Source: Robertmurraya sp. (GTDB lineage Bacteria; Bacillota; Bacilli; Bacillales; Cytobacillaceae). Taken from it: 44,724 nucleotides of DNA. The notes beneath the pieces are model-generated. The model saw only the letters and a list, made by a program, of their open reading frames with translations. It had not been told where the DNA came from and did no database searches. Within the stretch, counting starts at the first letter, position 1. Each line of letters starts with the position of its first letter. The stretch spans positions 1 to 44,724 of the forward strand of contig JANWJP010000065.1 of NCBI GenBank assembly GCA_025451895.1, read 5' to 3'. Made by a program: the position numbers and the translations under genes. Of the stretch, positions 17,914 to 27,136 are shown one piece after another.

Positions 17914-18081
17914 GTGCCTTTCACTCCAATCAACAAAGTATATCAAAATCAACATTGCCCTTTAACACAGACATCCATGCCGTTGATACATGGCATCACG
18001 ATATATGAAAACAAGCTCTTATCCTGTTATATCCACTATATAATATTTATTGGGACAAACACAGAGATTGATAAGGCTTGA
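17914..18081 (+). CDS. Possible small protein, 55 residues
   Basis: A GTG start lies 5 bases after AGGAGGGG (17901-17908), an excellent ribosome site. The product starts MPFTPINKVYQNQHC and is moderately hydrophobic near its C-terminus (SCYIHYIIFIG). No family was recognised, and no clear promoter was seen. The ribosome site is the only positive argument, so it may be chance. Confidence 0.3.
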   Translation: MPFTPINKVYQNQHCPLTQTSMPLIHGITIYENKLLSCYIHYIIFIGTNTEIDKA

Positions 18082-18132
18082 TGTATCGAACTAGTAACAA
18101 AGATGTTTTCAGGGTAGCCTTTTATAAAAAAA

Positions 18133-18211
18133 GCTGTCCGGGCAGGGTCAGCAACGGTGCAAACCAAAACAATCCTTAAATCTGCACGCCCTGACCTTTT
18201 ACCGGTACAGC
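18133..18211 (-). terminator. Long imperfect terminator of ptsHI
   Basis: GCTGT, CCGG, GGTCAG and GTGCA segments pair across a stem of about 30 bp with small bulges. On the minus strand the stem ends in ACAGCTTTTTTTATAAAAG. It begins 12 bases after the ptsI stop. Confidence 0.75.
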
Positions 18212-18223
18212 CGTTTAAACTTT

Positions 18224-19954
18224 TTATATTCTTTTTTCTAATTGCATCGCAGTTTCCTGAACTGCATTTATCACATCTTCAACAACAGACATTTGCAAAA
18301 CTTCTTCTGCAAGCTGTTCCATTTTCTGTTTATTTAATTTATGAATTAGTGACCGCACCTTTAGTATCGATGAAGAACTCATGGAAAATTCATCCAATCC
18401 CAAACCGATTAAAATCGGGATTGCCAGTTCTTCTCCGGCCATTTCCCCGCACATTCCGACCCATTTTCCTTCATTATGCCCAGCATCGATCACCATTTTA
18501 ATCAATCTTAAAATCGACGGATTATAAGGCTGATACAAATAAGAAACCCTTTCATTCATCCGATCTGCAGCCATTGTATACTGAATAAGGTCATTGGTTC
18601 CGATGCTGAAAAAATCAACTTCTTTGGCAAATTGGTCAGCAAGCACAGCCGTCGAAGGAATTTCAACCATAATTCCCGTTTGGATCTCCTCGGAAACCCG
18701 GATCCCTTCCTGAAGAAGTTTTGTTTTTTCTTCCTCCAATATGGCTTTTGCCTGCCGGAATTCAGTCAGCGTGGCAATCATCGGAAACATAATCCGAAGA
18801 TTGCCATATGCACTTGCCCGCAACAGCGCTCTCAGCTGGGTCCGGAACATTTCCTGTTCCTCCAAACAGAGACGTATAGCGCGAAATCCGAGAAACGGAT
18901 TCATTTCATCCGGCAATTGCAAGTATGGGAGTTCCTTATCTCCACCGATGTCCAGCGTCCGGACAACAACAGGCTTTCCGTTCATCCCTTCAAGAACCGC
19001 TTTGTAAGCTTCGAATTGTTCCTCTTCCGTAGGCAATTGGTCTCTTCCCATGTACAAAAATTCCGTTCTGAAAAGTCCTATTCCTTCGGCGCCGTTTTTA
19101 AGAGCGCTTTCCAAGTCTTTCGGTGTTCCGATATTTGCCGCCAATTCTACCTGGTACCCATCCACTGTAACAGTCTTTTCATTAACCAGTTTCGCCCATT
19201 CTGATTTTTGAGCTTCATATGCTTCATGTCTGCCTTTAAATTCACGGATCAGTTCATCATCCGGATTGATGTATATTTCTCCGTTCAAACCATCAACAAT
19301 GATCAAATCACCGTTTTGAATTTCCATTGTAGCCTTTTTCGTACCAACAACTGCAGGTATTTCGAGAGAACGGGCCATGATCGCCGAATGAGAGGTTCTT
19401 CCACCGACATTTGTCGTAAAACCTTTAACAAATTTGGGATCTAATTGTGCCGTATCGGAAGGAGTTAAATCTTCGGCAACAATGATCACCTCTTCTGAAA
19501 TCATACTGGGATTGGGGAGACGGACTCCAAGCAAATGAGCAAGGATTCGTTTCGTTACATCCCTGATATCGGCTGCCCGCTCCCTCATATATTCATTGTC
19601 CATGGATTCAAACATAGCAATAAACATATCAGCAGTTTCTTTTAAAGAGAATTCTGCATTAACTTGCTCGGCCTTTATTTTATCTTTAATCGGAGTCAAC
19701 ATCTCAGGATCGCTTAATACAAGAAGATGGGCATCAAATATGGCTGCTTTGTCAGCACCGAGATTTTCCATTGCATGAGCGCGTATTTCCTCAAGTTCCT
19801 TAGTGGATTGAACAAGAGCACTGTCAAGGCGCTTCAATTCCGCGTCCACATCATGAACTGTCTTTTTTTCAACCGCAAGAACCGGTTCATCCAACAGATA
19901 AGCCTTGGCCACAGCGATTCCGCTTGAAGCTGCAATTCCTTTTAAAATGTTCAT
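18224..19954 (-). CDS. ptsI: PTS enzyme I (phosphoenolpyruvate-protein phosphotransferase)
   Basis: 576 residues. It transfers phosphate from phosphoenolpyruvate to HPr. The phosphorylated histidine is H189 in [13 protein letters not shown] (184-196). The C-terminal PEP-binding TIM barrel has [12 protein letters not shown] (about 288-299), [11 protein letters not shown] (about 354) and [14 protein letters not shown] (about 454-467), and the catalytic Cys in VGMCGEMAG (about 502). It overlaps the ptsH stop in TAATG, so translation is coupled. All catalytic residues are intact. Confidence 0.98.
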   Translation of the reverse strand: MNILKGIAASSGIAVAKAYLLDEPVLAVEKKTVHDVDAELKRLDSALVQSTKELEEIRAHAMENLGADKAAIFDAHLLVLSDPEMLTPIKDKIKAEQVNAEFSLKETADMFIAMFESMDNEYMRERAADIRDVTKRILAHLLGVRLPNPSMISEEVIIVAEDLTPSDTAQLDPKFVKGFTTNVGGRTSHSAIMARSLEIPAVVGTKKATMEIQNGDLIIVDGLNGEIYINPDDELIREFKGRHEAYEAQKSEWAKLVNEKTVTVDGYQVELAANIGTPKDLESALKNGAEGIGLFRTEFLYMGRDQLPTEEEQFEAYKAVLEGMNGKPVVVRTLDIGGDKELPYLQLPDEMNPFLGFRAIRLCLEEQEMFRTQLRALLRASAYGNLRIMFPMIATLTEFRQAKAILEEEKTKLLQEGIRVSEEIQTGIMVEIPSTAVLADQFAKEVDFFSIGTNDLIQYTMAADRMNERVSYLYQPYNPSILRLIKMVIDAGHNEGKWVGMCGEMAGEELAIPILIGLGLDEFSMSSSSILKVRSLIHKLNKQKMEQLAEEVLQMSVVEDVINAVQETAMQLEKRI

Positions 19955-20220
19955 TACTCTGCCAAACCTTCTTTTCTCAACAGTTCATCAAGTGCTTGAA
20001 TGGCCTCTTCTTCATCACTTCCTTCAGCAGTGATTTTAATTTCGGCATTCTTTGCTACTCCGAGTGACAATACACCCATGATAGATTTTAAATTGACTTT
20101 CTTTTCTTTATGTTCAAGACTGATTTCTGAAGAAAATTTGCTTGCGGCCTGTACCAGTTTTGTAGCGGGACGTGCATGCAAACCTGTTTCATCAATAATT
20201 TTAAATTGTTTTTCAACCAT
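19954..20220 (-). CDS. ptsH: PTS phosphocarrier protein HPr
   Basis: 88 residues. His15 in GLHARPAT is the catalytic phosphorylation site, and Ser46 in KSIMGV is the HPr kinase site used for carbon catabolite repression through CcpA. The start at 20220 follows AAGGAGTTGGTAAAT. In B. subtilis ptsG precedes ptsH under GlcT antitermination; here ptsG and glcT are missing and ykvS is the next gene upstream, on the opposite strand, so ptsHI must have its own promoter in 20221-20545. Confidence 0.98.
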   Translation of the reverse strand: MVEKQFKIIDETGLHARPATKLVQAASKFSSEISLEHKEKKVNLKSIMGVLSLGVAKNAEIKITAEGSDEEEAIQALDELLRKEGLAE

Positions 20221-20545
20221 ATTTACCAACTCCTTATTTATGAATTTCCATATATACAATTTCTGTCTTTGCAGGGGGATAAAACACTCGCTTAGTCTAT
20301 TTTTTTCAATCAAAAACTATTTATGTGAGAAAGTTGCAGGAAGATAAGCAAATCAACAAAGCAAGCACTAAAAACAATATCCCTAAAAAAGAATAACATT
20401 TCTACAATTTTTATACAACGAGAATACTTTCGTTTTTGTTTTTTTATTATTTTTTACTTTCATTTTATTATTATTTTCCTTTCAATTTATTTCAGATAAT
20501 TGTGATTTATCTGCTAAAACTTTGCAAAAGATTTGCCAAAACTTG
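20221..20545. other. AT-rich intergenic region upstream of ptsHI
   Basis: No gene is seen. It presumably holds the ptsHI promoter (minus strand). A TATAAA-like -10 is visible near 20411-20416 on that strand, but no good -35. No GlcT-type antiterminator (RAT) hairpin was recognised. Confidence 0.4.
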
Positions 20546-20573
20546 TTGACAAACAGATAAACATTTGTATAAA
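20546..20573 (+). promoter_or_regulatory. Sigma-A promoter for ykvS
   Basis: Consensus TTGACA (20546-20551), 16 bases, then TATAAA (20568-20573). The transcript would have a leader of about 215 nt before ykvS. Confidence 0.75.
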
Positions 20574-20620
20574 ATTCACTTCTCATCCCTAAAAAATCAA
20601 TCAAGTCATTTCTCAGGAAT

Positions 20621-20645
20621 ACGGTTTTTAAAAACTGTTTTTACG
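20621..20645 (+). terminator. Possible attenuator in the ykvS leader
   Basis: The near-palindrome ACGGTTTTTAAAAACTGT (20621-20638) is followed by TTTTTAC. It lies about 40 bases into the predicted ykvS transcript and well before the ribosome site, so it could end transcription early. The stem is AT-rich and weak. Confidence 0.35.
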
Positions 20646-20794
20646 CGCTCATCAAACAAAATCATAAAAAAAATTTGAAAATATAGATGAAATAAATGAC
20701 TTTTTGAATAAATGTGAAAAAAGTCCTTTACGGAAATCAAAAAGTAGTGCAAACTGTTATTCATATACCTTTTGGAGAGAAAGAGGGAATGCAC

Positions 20795-20983
20795 ATGCAA
20801 AAAGCAAAAGTAGGAAATGTGATCGAATTTAAAGAGGGACTCCAGGGGATTGTGGAAAAGGTTAATGAAAATTCTGTCATAGTGGATTTAACTTATATGG
20901 ATAATTACCGTGAACTGGAACTTGAAGAGAAAACGGTCGTTAACCATAAAAATTATAAAATCATTAAAGAAACTGCACTTTAA
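20795..20983 (+). CDS. ykvS: YkvS-like small protein (DUF2187)
   Basis: 62 residues starting MQKAKVGNVIEFKEGLQGIV and containing KVNENSVIVDLTYMDNY. It is a small KOW/SH3-like beta protein of unknown function, conserved in Bacillus. The second ATG (20795) is preferred over 20789 because AGAGGG lies 7 bases before it, and it matches the known N-terminus. It has its own sigma-A promoter and terminator, with a long leader. Confidence 0.88.
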   Translation: MQKAKVGNVIEFKEGLQGIVEKVNENSVIVDLTYMDNYRELELEEKTVVNHKNYKIIKETAL

Positions 20984-20990
20984 AATGTAC

Positions 20991-21041
20991 GGGGCCGTCG
21001 AAAAGAACGCTTTCTCGCCTTTTCGTCGCCCCTTTTATTTT
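20991..21041 (+). terminator. Intrinsic terminator of ykvS
   Basis: GGGGCCGTCGAAAAG (20991-21005) pairs with CTTTTCGTCGCCCC (21019-21032), followed by TTTTATTTT. Confidence 0.9.
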
Positions 21042-21345
21042 AGCTTCAGCTTCTTTCCAGGCTGTTGCAGCCTTTAGAACCCAATAATAATCCCGCTGTT
21101 CCAAAAAGTAAAAACAGTAATCAGGAAGAGAAGCATTTTATTGTGCAGAAAGCAATGATTAAACCGGAATCCCGGCTCTGATTGAAGACGGAGAATTACT
21201 CAATAATGAGACCGAAAACATATTAAAAGTAAAATTTATTCTGTCTTTGAAAAGTTGAAATATTAAATTTTTTGTACAAATCATTTATGTTATTTGTTAC
21301 AATAAATCTGGTTTGGAAATTTGGGAGTTTAAAGGAGGGGATTTC
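21042..21345 (+). other. Gene-free stretch with a possible decayed coding remnant
   Basis: Two adjacent plus-strand frames around 21080-21250 read like fragments of a coding sequence broken by a stop and frameshift, including GIPALIEDGELLNN. They faintly recall the C-terminal part of DUF421/YetF membrane proteins. This is weak. The promoter for the CPBP gene must lie near the 3' end of this stretch. Confidence 0.25.
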
Positions 21346-21966
21346 GTGTCCTTATTGAATGTTCTTAAAGATGCACGCCTCATTTTCGGCATCCTATTGG
21401 CGCATCTTTTACTATATTTTACTTTCAATGAAAAAAATGTTGTTTTTTGGTATATTTTCACTGCCTCGATGCTTTTTTTAATCAGCTATGCCATTTTTAA
21501 TGAAGAGTCAGACAAAAAACTCCGCTTTTTTTCCTATATGTTTTACGGTCTAATTTCCGGAGCAATCTTATACGGTGTTTTTTGGCTCGGTAATTTCCTG
21601 ATAGATACCTTTCATTTTTCCTCTTTTGCAAAGGAAATCTCTGGTCTTTATCGGAGGCTGTCTCCAAAAACCTTATGGCAATACCTCTTTATGTTGGCAA
21701 TCATCATTCCCGGCGAAGAAATATTTTGGCGGGGTTTTGTTCAAAAAAGGTTGCAAAAAGTCATTCCTGTTTCTGTAAGTATTATTTTATCAGCTGTTCT
21801 GTACGCATCGGTGCAATTTTACTCTGATACAGTGATACTGCCTGTTGCGGCCTTGATTTCAGGCATGTTTTGGGGTTATTTATATGCCTGGAAAAGAAGC
21901 ATTCATCTTGTCATAGTGTCCCATATTACGTTTAATGTTTTCTTATTGATTATATTCCCGTTATAA
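21346..21966 (+). CDS. CPBP-family intramembrane metalloprotease
   Basis: 206 residues with about six to seven membrane segments. The CAAX protease/bacteriocin-processing signature is GEEIFWRGF (about 123-131), with the paired Glu at 124-125 and Arg at 129, then a second motif FWGYLY and a third SHITFNV (His near 195). Family members cleave membrane substrates or confer bacteriocin immunity; the substrate here is unknown. The GTG start at 21346 follows AAAGGAGGGG by 5 bases; an upstream in-frame TTG has no ribosome site. It appears to be a single gene. Confidence 0.88.
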   Translation: MSLLNVLKDARLIFGILLAHLLLYFTFNEKNVVFWYIFTASMLFLISYAIFNEESDKKLRFFSYMFYGLISGAILYGVFWLGNFLIDTFHFSSFAKEISGLYRRLSPKTLWQYLFMLAIIIPGEEIFWRGFVQKRLQKVIPVSVSIILSAVLYASVQFYSDTVILPVAALISGMFWGYLYAWKRSIHLVIVSHITFNVFLLIIFPL

Positions 21967-21969
21967 CTC

Positions 21970-21999
21970 AGGCTGATACGGTTTTAAACCTATCAGCCT
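21970..21999. terminator. Hairpin between convergent CPBP gene and ykvI
   Basis: AGGCTGATA and TATCAGCCT form a perfect 9-bp stem with a short T tract on the plus strand. Confidence 0.65.
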
Positions 22000-22042
22000 T
22001 TGCATATTTCCAGCCTCAAATTTTCCGGCCCTGCATCATGCA

Positions 22043-23101
22043 TTATTGTCTCAACGAAGAAGGACGATCGTCGAAAGGTTTCATCCATAATAAAATAATA
22101 AAAATCATCGTAATATAACCAAACAGGGGATACAACTTGGAAAGCAGCGTACCGTAATTTACAAAACTGATGAAGTAGACAATAACAAAAATCCCTCCTA
22201 CAACCGCAATCCGGGGAATGAAAATATAAGTGCTTATTTGCCTTTCCAGCCCGTAAATATTTCCGATTACAGTTGTAAATATTTCCCCGTAAATAACCAG
22301 AATATAAATAAAATAAAGCCCCGGCGCGAGTTCTTTTAATACTGCTGCCATTGGAATTTCAAAGACGCCGGGATCAGGAAGCATGACCAGGGTCAAATGA
22401 CTGGACAGCAAAATAAGCGTCAATGCTGTCCCGCCCAATATTCCCCCCCATTGCACAATTTTTTCGTCATTAACTTCGCTCGCAACCGGCACTAACACGG
22501 CCTGTGCAAGTCCAAGATTTAAGGCTGTATATGAAAAAGGTGCAACTACCGATTTCCATCCATCTTCCGAAAAGGGTATATACAGTATTTGATCAAAAAA
22601 ATTCGGGAGTCTTGCAGAGAAAAACAGCATCAGAAAACTGAAAGCAATCATTACCGGCACAACAAACGTATTTACCGCAAAAAGTCCTTTTGTTCCCACG
22701 ACCATGACAATAATAGAGAATACAATCGTCAACAAGATTCCGAAATTTTTAGAGAGTCCCAACTGCTCTTCAAAAACTGCCCCTGCTCCGGCCAGCATGA
22801 CCGCCGTTACCCCCAGAAGCATCAACAGCATTAACGCATTAATAATCATGCCAAAAAAATTTCCAAATAAATATATATTAAACTCCTGATATGATTTAGC
22901 TCCAATCCGGACTGATAATCTCATAAGCTTTGAACCTTGCACGATAAAAATATACCCGCTCATTAAGATTCCAATCAGCCCGATAAATCCAAACCGGGAA
23001 AAAAACTCCACAATTTCTTTCCCTGTCGCAAAACCCGCCCCCACTACCGTTCCGACATACACAGACGCAATTTGAAAAGCTGCGCCCCATTTTCTCTTCA
23101 C
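22043..23101 (-). CDS. ykvI: YkvI-family membrane transporter (APC superfamily-like)
   Basis: 352 residues, about ten membrane helices. The N-terminus carries a Gly-rich unwound-helix motif YVGTVVGAGFATGKEI (about 14-29), typical of LeuT/APC-fold transporters. Substrate unknown. The GTG at 23101 has AGGAGGGA 6 bases upstream; a TTG one codon earlier is too close to that site. It is divergent from clpE, the same arrangement as in B. subtilis. Confidence 0.88.
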   Translation of the reverse strand: MKRKWGAAFQIASVYVGTVVGAGFATGKEIVEFFSRFGFIGLIGILMSGYIFIVQGSKLMRLSVRIGAKSYQEFNIYLFGNFFGMIINALMLLMLLGVTAVMLAGAGAVFEEQLGLSKNFGILLTIVFSIIVMVVGTKGLFAVNTFVVPVMIAFSFLMLFFSARLPNFFDQILYIPFSEDGWKSVVAPFSYTALNLGLAQAVLVPVASEVNDEKIVQWGGILGGTALTLILLSSHLTLVMLPDPGVFEIPMAAVLKELAPGLYFIYILVIYGEIFTTVIGNIYGLERQISTYIFIPRIAVVGGIFVIVYFISFVNYGTLLSKLYPLFGYITMIFIILLWMKPFDDRPSSLRQ

Positions 23102-23271
23102 CAAAGATCCCTCCTCTTTTCAAATATATGAAAAGAAGGACAAACAATGCTTGCCATTTTTTCCGGTTCAAGCAACCGGTTAATCACCTGCCAAGATTGC
23201 TTTTTACTTCCCCGGTTTTTTCGTTCACCGGCACTCTGTTAAAAATTTTATAATTTTTTCAGCTAAAAAAC

Positions 23272-23333
23272 TTGAAAGTCAAAAAAGGTCAAAGTATAAT
23301 AAAGATAAAAAGTCAAAGATAGTCAAAGTCAAA
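23272..23333 (+). promoter_or_regulatory. clpE promoter with CtsR operators
   Basis: Perfectly spaced sigma-A promoter: TTGAAA (23272-23277), 17 bases, TATAAT (23295-23300). CtsR heptad repeats (GGTCAAA-type) overlap and follow it: AGTCAAAAAAGGTCAAA (23277-23293), AGTCAAAGATAGTCAAA (23311-23327) and a further GTCAAA at 23328-23333. CtsR is the class III heat-shock repressor, so heat induction of clpE is expected. Confidence 0.93.
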
Positions 23334-23368
23334 TGTTTGTTAATGCTAGATTTGAGGGGGTATGAAAA

Positions 23369-25528
23369 ATGCTGTGTGAAAAATGTCAACAAAAGAATGC
23401 AAATATACATTTGGCCGTAAATGTCAATGGGATTGAACAACAAGTACATCTTTGCCATGATTGTTATCTGACAGAACGTGAAAAGATCGCTTCTCAATTC
23501 GGTTCTAACTTTACCGGCTCACAGAATTTCGATCAGTTCCCTTTCGATAATATTTTGAGAGGCCTTTCTTCCTCTGCAATGAATTCATCAAAACAGCAAA
23601 TACCTCCTTCACAAGCCGGCAGACATGGCGGAGGAGGATTTATTGACAGATTCGGGCGCAATCTTACCCAGATGGCTCAAGCAGGGCTTATTGACCCTGT
23701 TATCGGCAGAGATGAAGAAGTCAATCGGGTTATTGAAATCTTAAACCGCAGAAACAAAAATAACCCTGTCTTGATCGGAGAACCGGGCGTTGGTAAAACA
23801 GCAATTGCTGAAGAATTGGCAACAAGAATTGCTGAAGGCAGAGTGCCGAACAAATTGAAAGGCAAAGAAGTCTATCTTCTTGATGTTGCTTCCCTTGTGG
23901 CCAACACCGGCATCCGGGGACAATTTGAAGAACGAATGAAACAAATTATTGCTGAACTTCAGCATAGAAAAAATATTATTTTGTTCATTGATGAAATCCA
24001 TCTAATTGTCGGTGCGGGTTCTGCTGAAGGCTCCATGGATGCGGGAAATATTTTAAAACCTGCTCTGGCCAGAGGAGAACTTCAACTTGTCGGAGCAACC
24101 ACGTTAAATGAATATCGCAAAATAGAAAAAGACGGTGCCCTGGAAAGAAGATTCCAGCCGGTGATTGTTCAAGAGCCGACGATTGATGAGGCTATCCAAA
24201 TATTAAACGGCTTAAAAGACAAATACGAAACTTTCCATGAAGTAACTTATTCCAAAGAAGCGCTGGAAGCTTGTGTCACCCTGTCCCAGCGTTATATCCT
24301 GGATCGGTTCCTCCCTGATAAAGCCATCGACTTGATGGACGAAGCAGGCTCGAAATTAAATTTAAAAACAGATTACAGCTCCGCCGGGCAAATTGAAAAA
24401 CGGCTGGCGGAAATTGCGAAAGAGAAGGAAACGGTTCTAAAGGAAGAAAACTATGAAGAAGCAGCTAAGCTGCGCAAAGAAGAAGTAGAGTTGGAAAAAG
24501 CTTTAAAAAATGCCAGTGATACAAAAAACCGCCCTGTGGTAACTGTTGAACATATTCAGGAAATCATCGAGAAGAAAACAGGTATCCCCGTCGGCAAACT
24601 TCAAGAAGACGAACAGACAAAGATGAGACATCTTTTCGAAAATTTGTCCGGCAAAGTCATCGGCCAGGAAGAAGCAATCAGAAAAGTCAGCAAAGCGATT
24701 AGAAGAAGCCGGGCAGGACTGAAAAAAAGCAATAGGCCGATCGGTTCATTCCTGTTCGTTGGGCCGACAGGAGTTGGAAAAACAGAATTGGCAAAGACTC
24801 TTGCCCTGGAATTATTCGGTTCAAAAGATGCCATGATTCGTCTCGACATGAGCGAATACATGGAAAAACACAGTGTTTCCAAGCTTATCGGTTCACCACC
24901 GGGATATGTAGGTTATGAAGAAGCCGGGCAATTAACCGAAAAGGTCAGAAGAAATCCATACAGCATTATTCTTCTTGATGAAATTGAAAAAGCCCATCCC
25001 GATGTACAGCATATGTTTCTGCAAATCCTTGAAGACGGACGGTTAACTGACAGCCAGGGCCGAGTGGTGAGTTTTAAAGATACGGTCATTATTATGACCA
25101 GCAATGCGGGCACAGGCCAAAAAAAGATTCATGTCGGCTTTCAAAAGTCTGATATTGAAAATGAAATTGACATCCTTGAATCACTCGGCAACTTCTTTAA
25201 ACCTGAATTTCTTAACCGTTTTGACAGTATTATTGAATTTAAACCGCTTAAAAAAGAACATTTACTGAAAATTGTTGATTTAATGTTAAATGAAGTGCAA
25301 GAAATACTTAACGAGCAAAAAATCCGGTTAGAAGTTACCACGGAGGCCAAAGAAAAACTGGTACAACTCGGTTTTAATGAAGCCTTCGGAGCACGTCCGT
25401 TAAGAAGGGTTATTCAGGATCAATTGGAGGACCGGATAGCTGATCTGCTCCTTGAAAATCCGGATATAAGAAAGATTAAGGCTATTCTTGAAAACGGGGC
25501 AATTAAAATCATTGGAAATGAAGCATAA
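23369..25528 (+). CDS. clpE: ATP-dependent Clp protease ATP-binding subunit ClpE
   Basis: 719 residues. An N-terminal four-cysteine zinc module (C3, C6, C29, C32) is specific to ClpE. AAA+ domain 1 has Walker A GEPGVGKT (137-144) and Walker B LFIDEIH; a UVR/coiled-coil linker ([20 protein letters not shown]) is followed by AAA+ domain 2 with GPTGVGKT and [11 protein letters not shown]. It unfolds misfolded proteins for ClpP. ATG 23369 has GAGGGGG 8 bases upstream. Regulation by CtsR is visible in the promoter. It ends in a strong terminator. Confidence 0.97.
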   Translation: MLCEKCQQKNANIHLAVNVNGIEQQVHLCHDCYLTEREKIASQFGSNFTGSQNFDQFPFDNILRGLSSSAMNSSKQQIPPSQAGRHGGGGFIDRFGRNLTQMAQAGLIDPVIGRDEEVNRVIEILNRRNKNNPVLIGEPGVGKTAIAEELATRIAEGRVPNKLKGKEVYLLDVASLVANTGIRGQFEERMKQIIAELQHRKNIILFIDEIHLIVGAGSAEGSMDAGNILKPALARGELQLVGATTLNEYRKIEKDGALERRFQPVIVQEPTIDEAIQILNGLKDKYETFHEVTYSKEALEACVTLSQRYILDRFLPDKAIDLMDEAGSKLNLKTDYSSAGQIEKRLAEIAKEKETVLKEENYEEAAKLRKEEVELEKALKNASDTKNRPVVTVEHIQEIIEKKTGIPVGKLQEDEQTKMRHLFENLSGKVIGQEEAIRKVSKAIRRSRAGLKKSNRPIGSFLFVGPTGVGKTELAKTLALELFGSKDAMIRLDMSEYMEKHSVSKLIGSPPGYVGYEEAGQLTEKVRRNPYSIILLDEIEKAHPDVQHMFLQILEDGRLTDSQGRVVSFKDTVIIMTSNAGTGQKKIHVGFQKSDIENEIDILESLGNFFKPEFLNRFDSIIEFKPLKKEHLLKIVDLMLNEVQEILNEQKIRLEVTTEAKEKLVQLGFNEAFGARPLRRVIQDQLEDRIADLLLENPDIRKIKAILENGAIKIIGNEA

Positions 25529-25533
25529 AATAT

Positions 25534-25575
25534 GAGAGGCTGAAAGGGCTCCCCCTCAGCCTCTCTTTTATTTTT
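25534..25575 (+). terminator. Intrinsic terminator of clpE
   Basis: GAGAGGCTGA pairs with TCAGCCTCTC, followed by TTTTATTTTT. Confidence 0.92.
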
Positions 25576-25576
25576 A

Positions 25577-26518
25577 CTAAATCCGCAGCCTTCCATGCTG
25601 CAGATTGGACTTTTCAACCTGGATCGTCGTATGCAATATTTTAAATTCCTGTTCTATGATGTTAATGGCTTGCTGCAAAATTTCCTGGCTGTCTTGATCA
25701 TTTTCAATCAACAAATGACAGCTTAACGAATCCATTCCGGACGTAATTGTCCAAATATGAAGATCATGAACATCGATGACCCCGTCAATATTTTCCAGCA
25801 TCCCTTTAACTTCTTGCTGATCGATCGTTACAGGAGTTCCTTCCATCAAAATATGAACAGTATGTTTTATAATTCCCAAGGCGCTTTTTAAAATAAGCAG
25901 AGCTACGATTACACTAATAATTGGGTCCGCGTAGTACCAATGAAATACCATCATAATAACCCCTGCAAGAATTGCGCCGATCGAGCCGAGGGCATCTCCG
26001 AGCACATGGAGATACGCACTCCTGACATTCACATTTCCTTTGACATCCCCTTTTTTTATTAGAGCAAGCGCACTGAGAAGATTAGCAAGCAACCCGATTG
26101 CGGCGATTAATATCATCATCCCGCTTTGCACTTCCGGAGGCGCAAAAAATCTTTCAAGCGCTTCATACACAATTAGTCCGGCAATAAGAAACAACGTTAC
26201 CCCGTTAAACAAGGCGGCCAAAATTTCAAAGCGATAAAAGCCGTAAGTTTTGTTGGGAGACGGAGGTCTGCTTGCAAACCAGATCGCAGCCAGGCTCAAT
26301 GCCAATGAAGCCGTATCGCTGAGCATATGGCCCGAATCAGATAAAAGAGCCAGGCTGTTCGTTAGTAATCCTCCAAAAAACTCCAGCAGCATAATTCCTG
26401 CTGTAATCATTAGGGCAATTATAAGCCCTTTTTTATTCCCATCCCGGACATGGTCATGGCTGTGGGCATGATAGTGGTGATGGTGATGGTGGGCATGATC
26501 ATGATGATGCATCTTCAT
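25577..26518 (-). CDS. czcD: Cation diffusion facilitator, CzcD-like zinc/cobalt/cadmium exporter
   Basis: 313 residues. A very His-rich N-terminus (His at most positions from 4 to 23) precedes six membrane helices. The metal site is HxxxD/DxxxD type: SDSGHMLSD in helix 2 (about 60-68) and HVLGDALGS in helix 5 (about 170-178). A C-terminal cytoplasmic metal-sensing domain follows (about 210-300). It exports divalent metals in exchange for protons. It lies 5 bases after the ArsR-type regulator gene, so the two form one operon controlled by the operator at 26864. Confidence 0.93.
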   Translation of the reverse strand: MKMHHHDHAHHHHHHYHAHSHDHVRDGNKKGLIIALMITAGIMLLEFFGGLLTNSLALLSDSGHMLSDTASLALSLAAIWFASRPPSPNKTYGFYRFEILAALFNGVTLFLIAGLIVYEALERFFAPPEVQSGMMILIAAIGLLANLLSALALIKKGDVKGNVNVRSAYLHVLGDALGSIGAILAGVIMMVFHWYYADPIISVIVALLILKSALGIIKHTVHILMEGTPVTIDQQEVKGMLENIDGVIDVHDLHIWTITSGMDSLSCHLLIENDQDSQEILQQAINIIEQEFKILHTTIQVEKSNLQHGRLRI

Positions 26519-26523
26519 TCCTC

Positions 26524-26832
26524 CTAATCATGACTGGCGTGCTCAATCATTTGTTCAAGCAACTGAATCACATGTTCATCATCATAACTGTACATAAAAA
26601 ACTGTCCCTCACGCCGTGATTTTACAAGCCGTAAATTTTTTAAAAATGATAATTGATGAGAAACCGCCGATTGTGATAAATTTAATAATTCCGCAATTTT
26701 TCCGACTGAACACTCCTTTTGTGTCAATAAGTAAAGTATTCTTACCCTCGTTGGATCGGCAAGAGCTTTAAAAGTTCCGGCCACCTTGTCAACGATAGTG
26801 TCATCCAAAAAATGTATCGTTTCCTGTTCCAT
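26524..26832 (-). CDS. czrA: ArsR/SmtB-family metal-responsive repressor (CzrA-like)
   Basis: 102 residues from ATG 26832 (starts MEQETIHFLDD); an upstream ATG would run into the operator. The winged HTH has LADPTRVRILYLL (about 25-37) and recognition helix LNLSQSAVSHQLSFLK (about 49-64). The C-terminal helix ends DDEHVIQLLEQMIEHASHD, where Asp and His residues fit the alpha5 zinc site (DxH...HxxH-type) of CzrA/SmtB. Such repressors release DNA on binding zinc or cobalt. It is cotranscribed with czcD. Confidence 0.9.
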   Translation of the reverse strand: MEQETIHFLDDTIVDKVAGTFKALADPTRVRILYLLTQKECSVGKIAELLNLSQSAVSHQLSFLKNLRLVKSRREGQFFMYSYDDEHVIQLLEQMIEHASHD

Positions 26833-26863
26833 CCGTGCTTCACTCCAAATCATATTTAAAAAC

Positions 26864-26879
26864 ATGAGCAATTGTTCAT
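26864..26879 (-). promoter_or_regulatory. Putative CzrA operator
   Basis: Near-perfect 16-bp inverted repeat, ATGAGCAATTGTTCAT, just downstream of the predicted transcription start. It resembles the ATGAaC..GtTCAT half-sites of ArsR/SmtB repressors. Confidence 0.7.
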
Positions 26880-26890
26880 ATATTAATATC

Positions 26891-26919
26891 ATTTTACTAT
26901 GTTTTATAAGAATTGTAAA
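26891..26919 (-). promoter_or_regulatory. Sigma-A promoter of czrA-czcD
   Basis: On the minus strand TTTACA (26914-26919), exactly 17 bases, TAAAAT (26891-26896). The start site would fall near 26884, adjacent to the operator. Confidence 0.75.
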
Positions 26920-27136
26920 TTCTCTCCTTTAAAATTGTATGCATACCGAATTTTGCGGATTGCCTGAAGCAATTTATTCTTTTTCCTCTGCAATTAACAT
27001 TTAACAGTATAATAAATCATTATTAATGCCGTTATTACTGCACTGCTTTTAAACATCACTTTATTTACACGAACAACATGAAGAAAAAATTTTTCCGGCT
27101 TATGTAAAGAAGCTTTGAACCAAAGGAGAAAAAATA

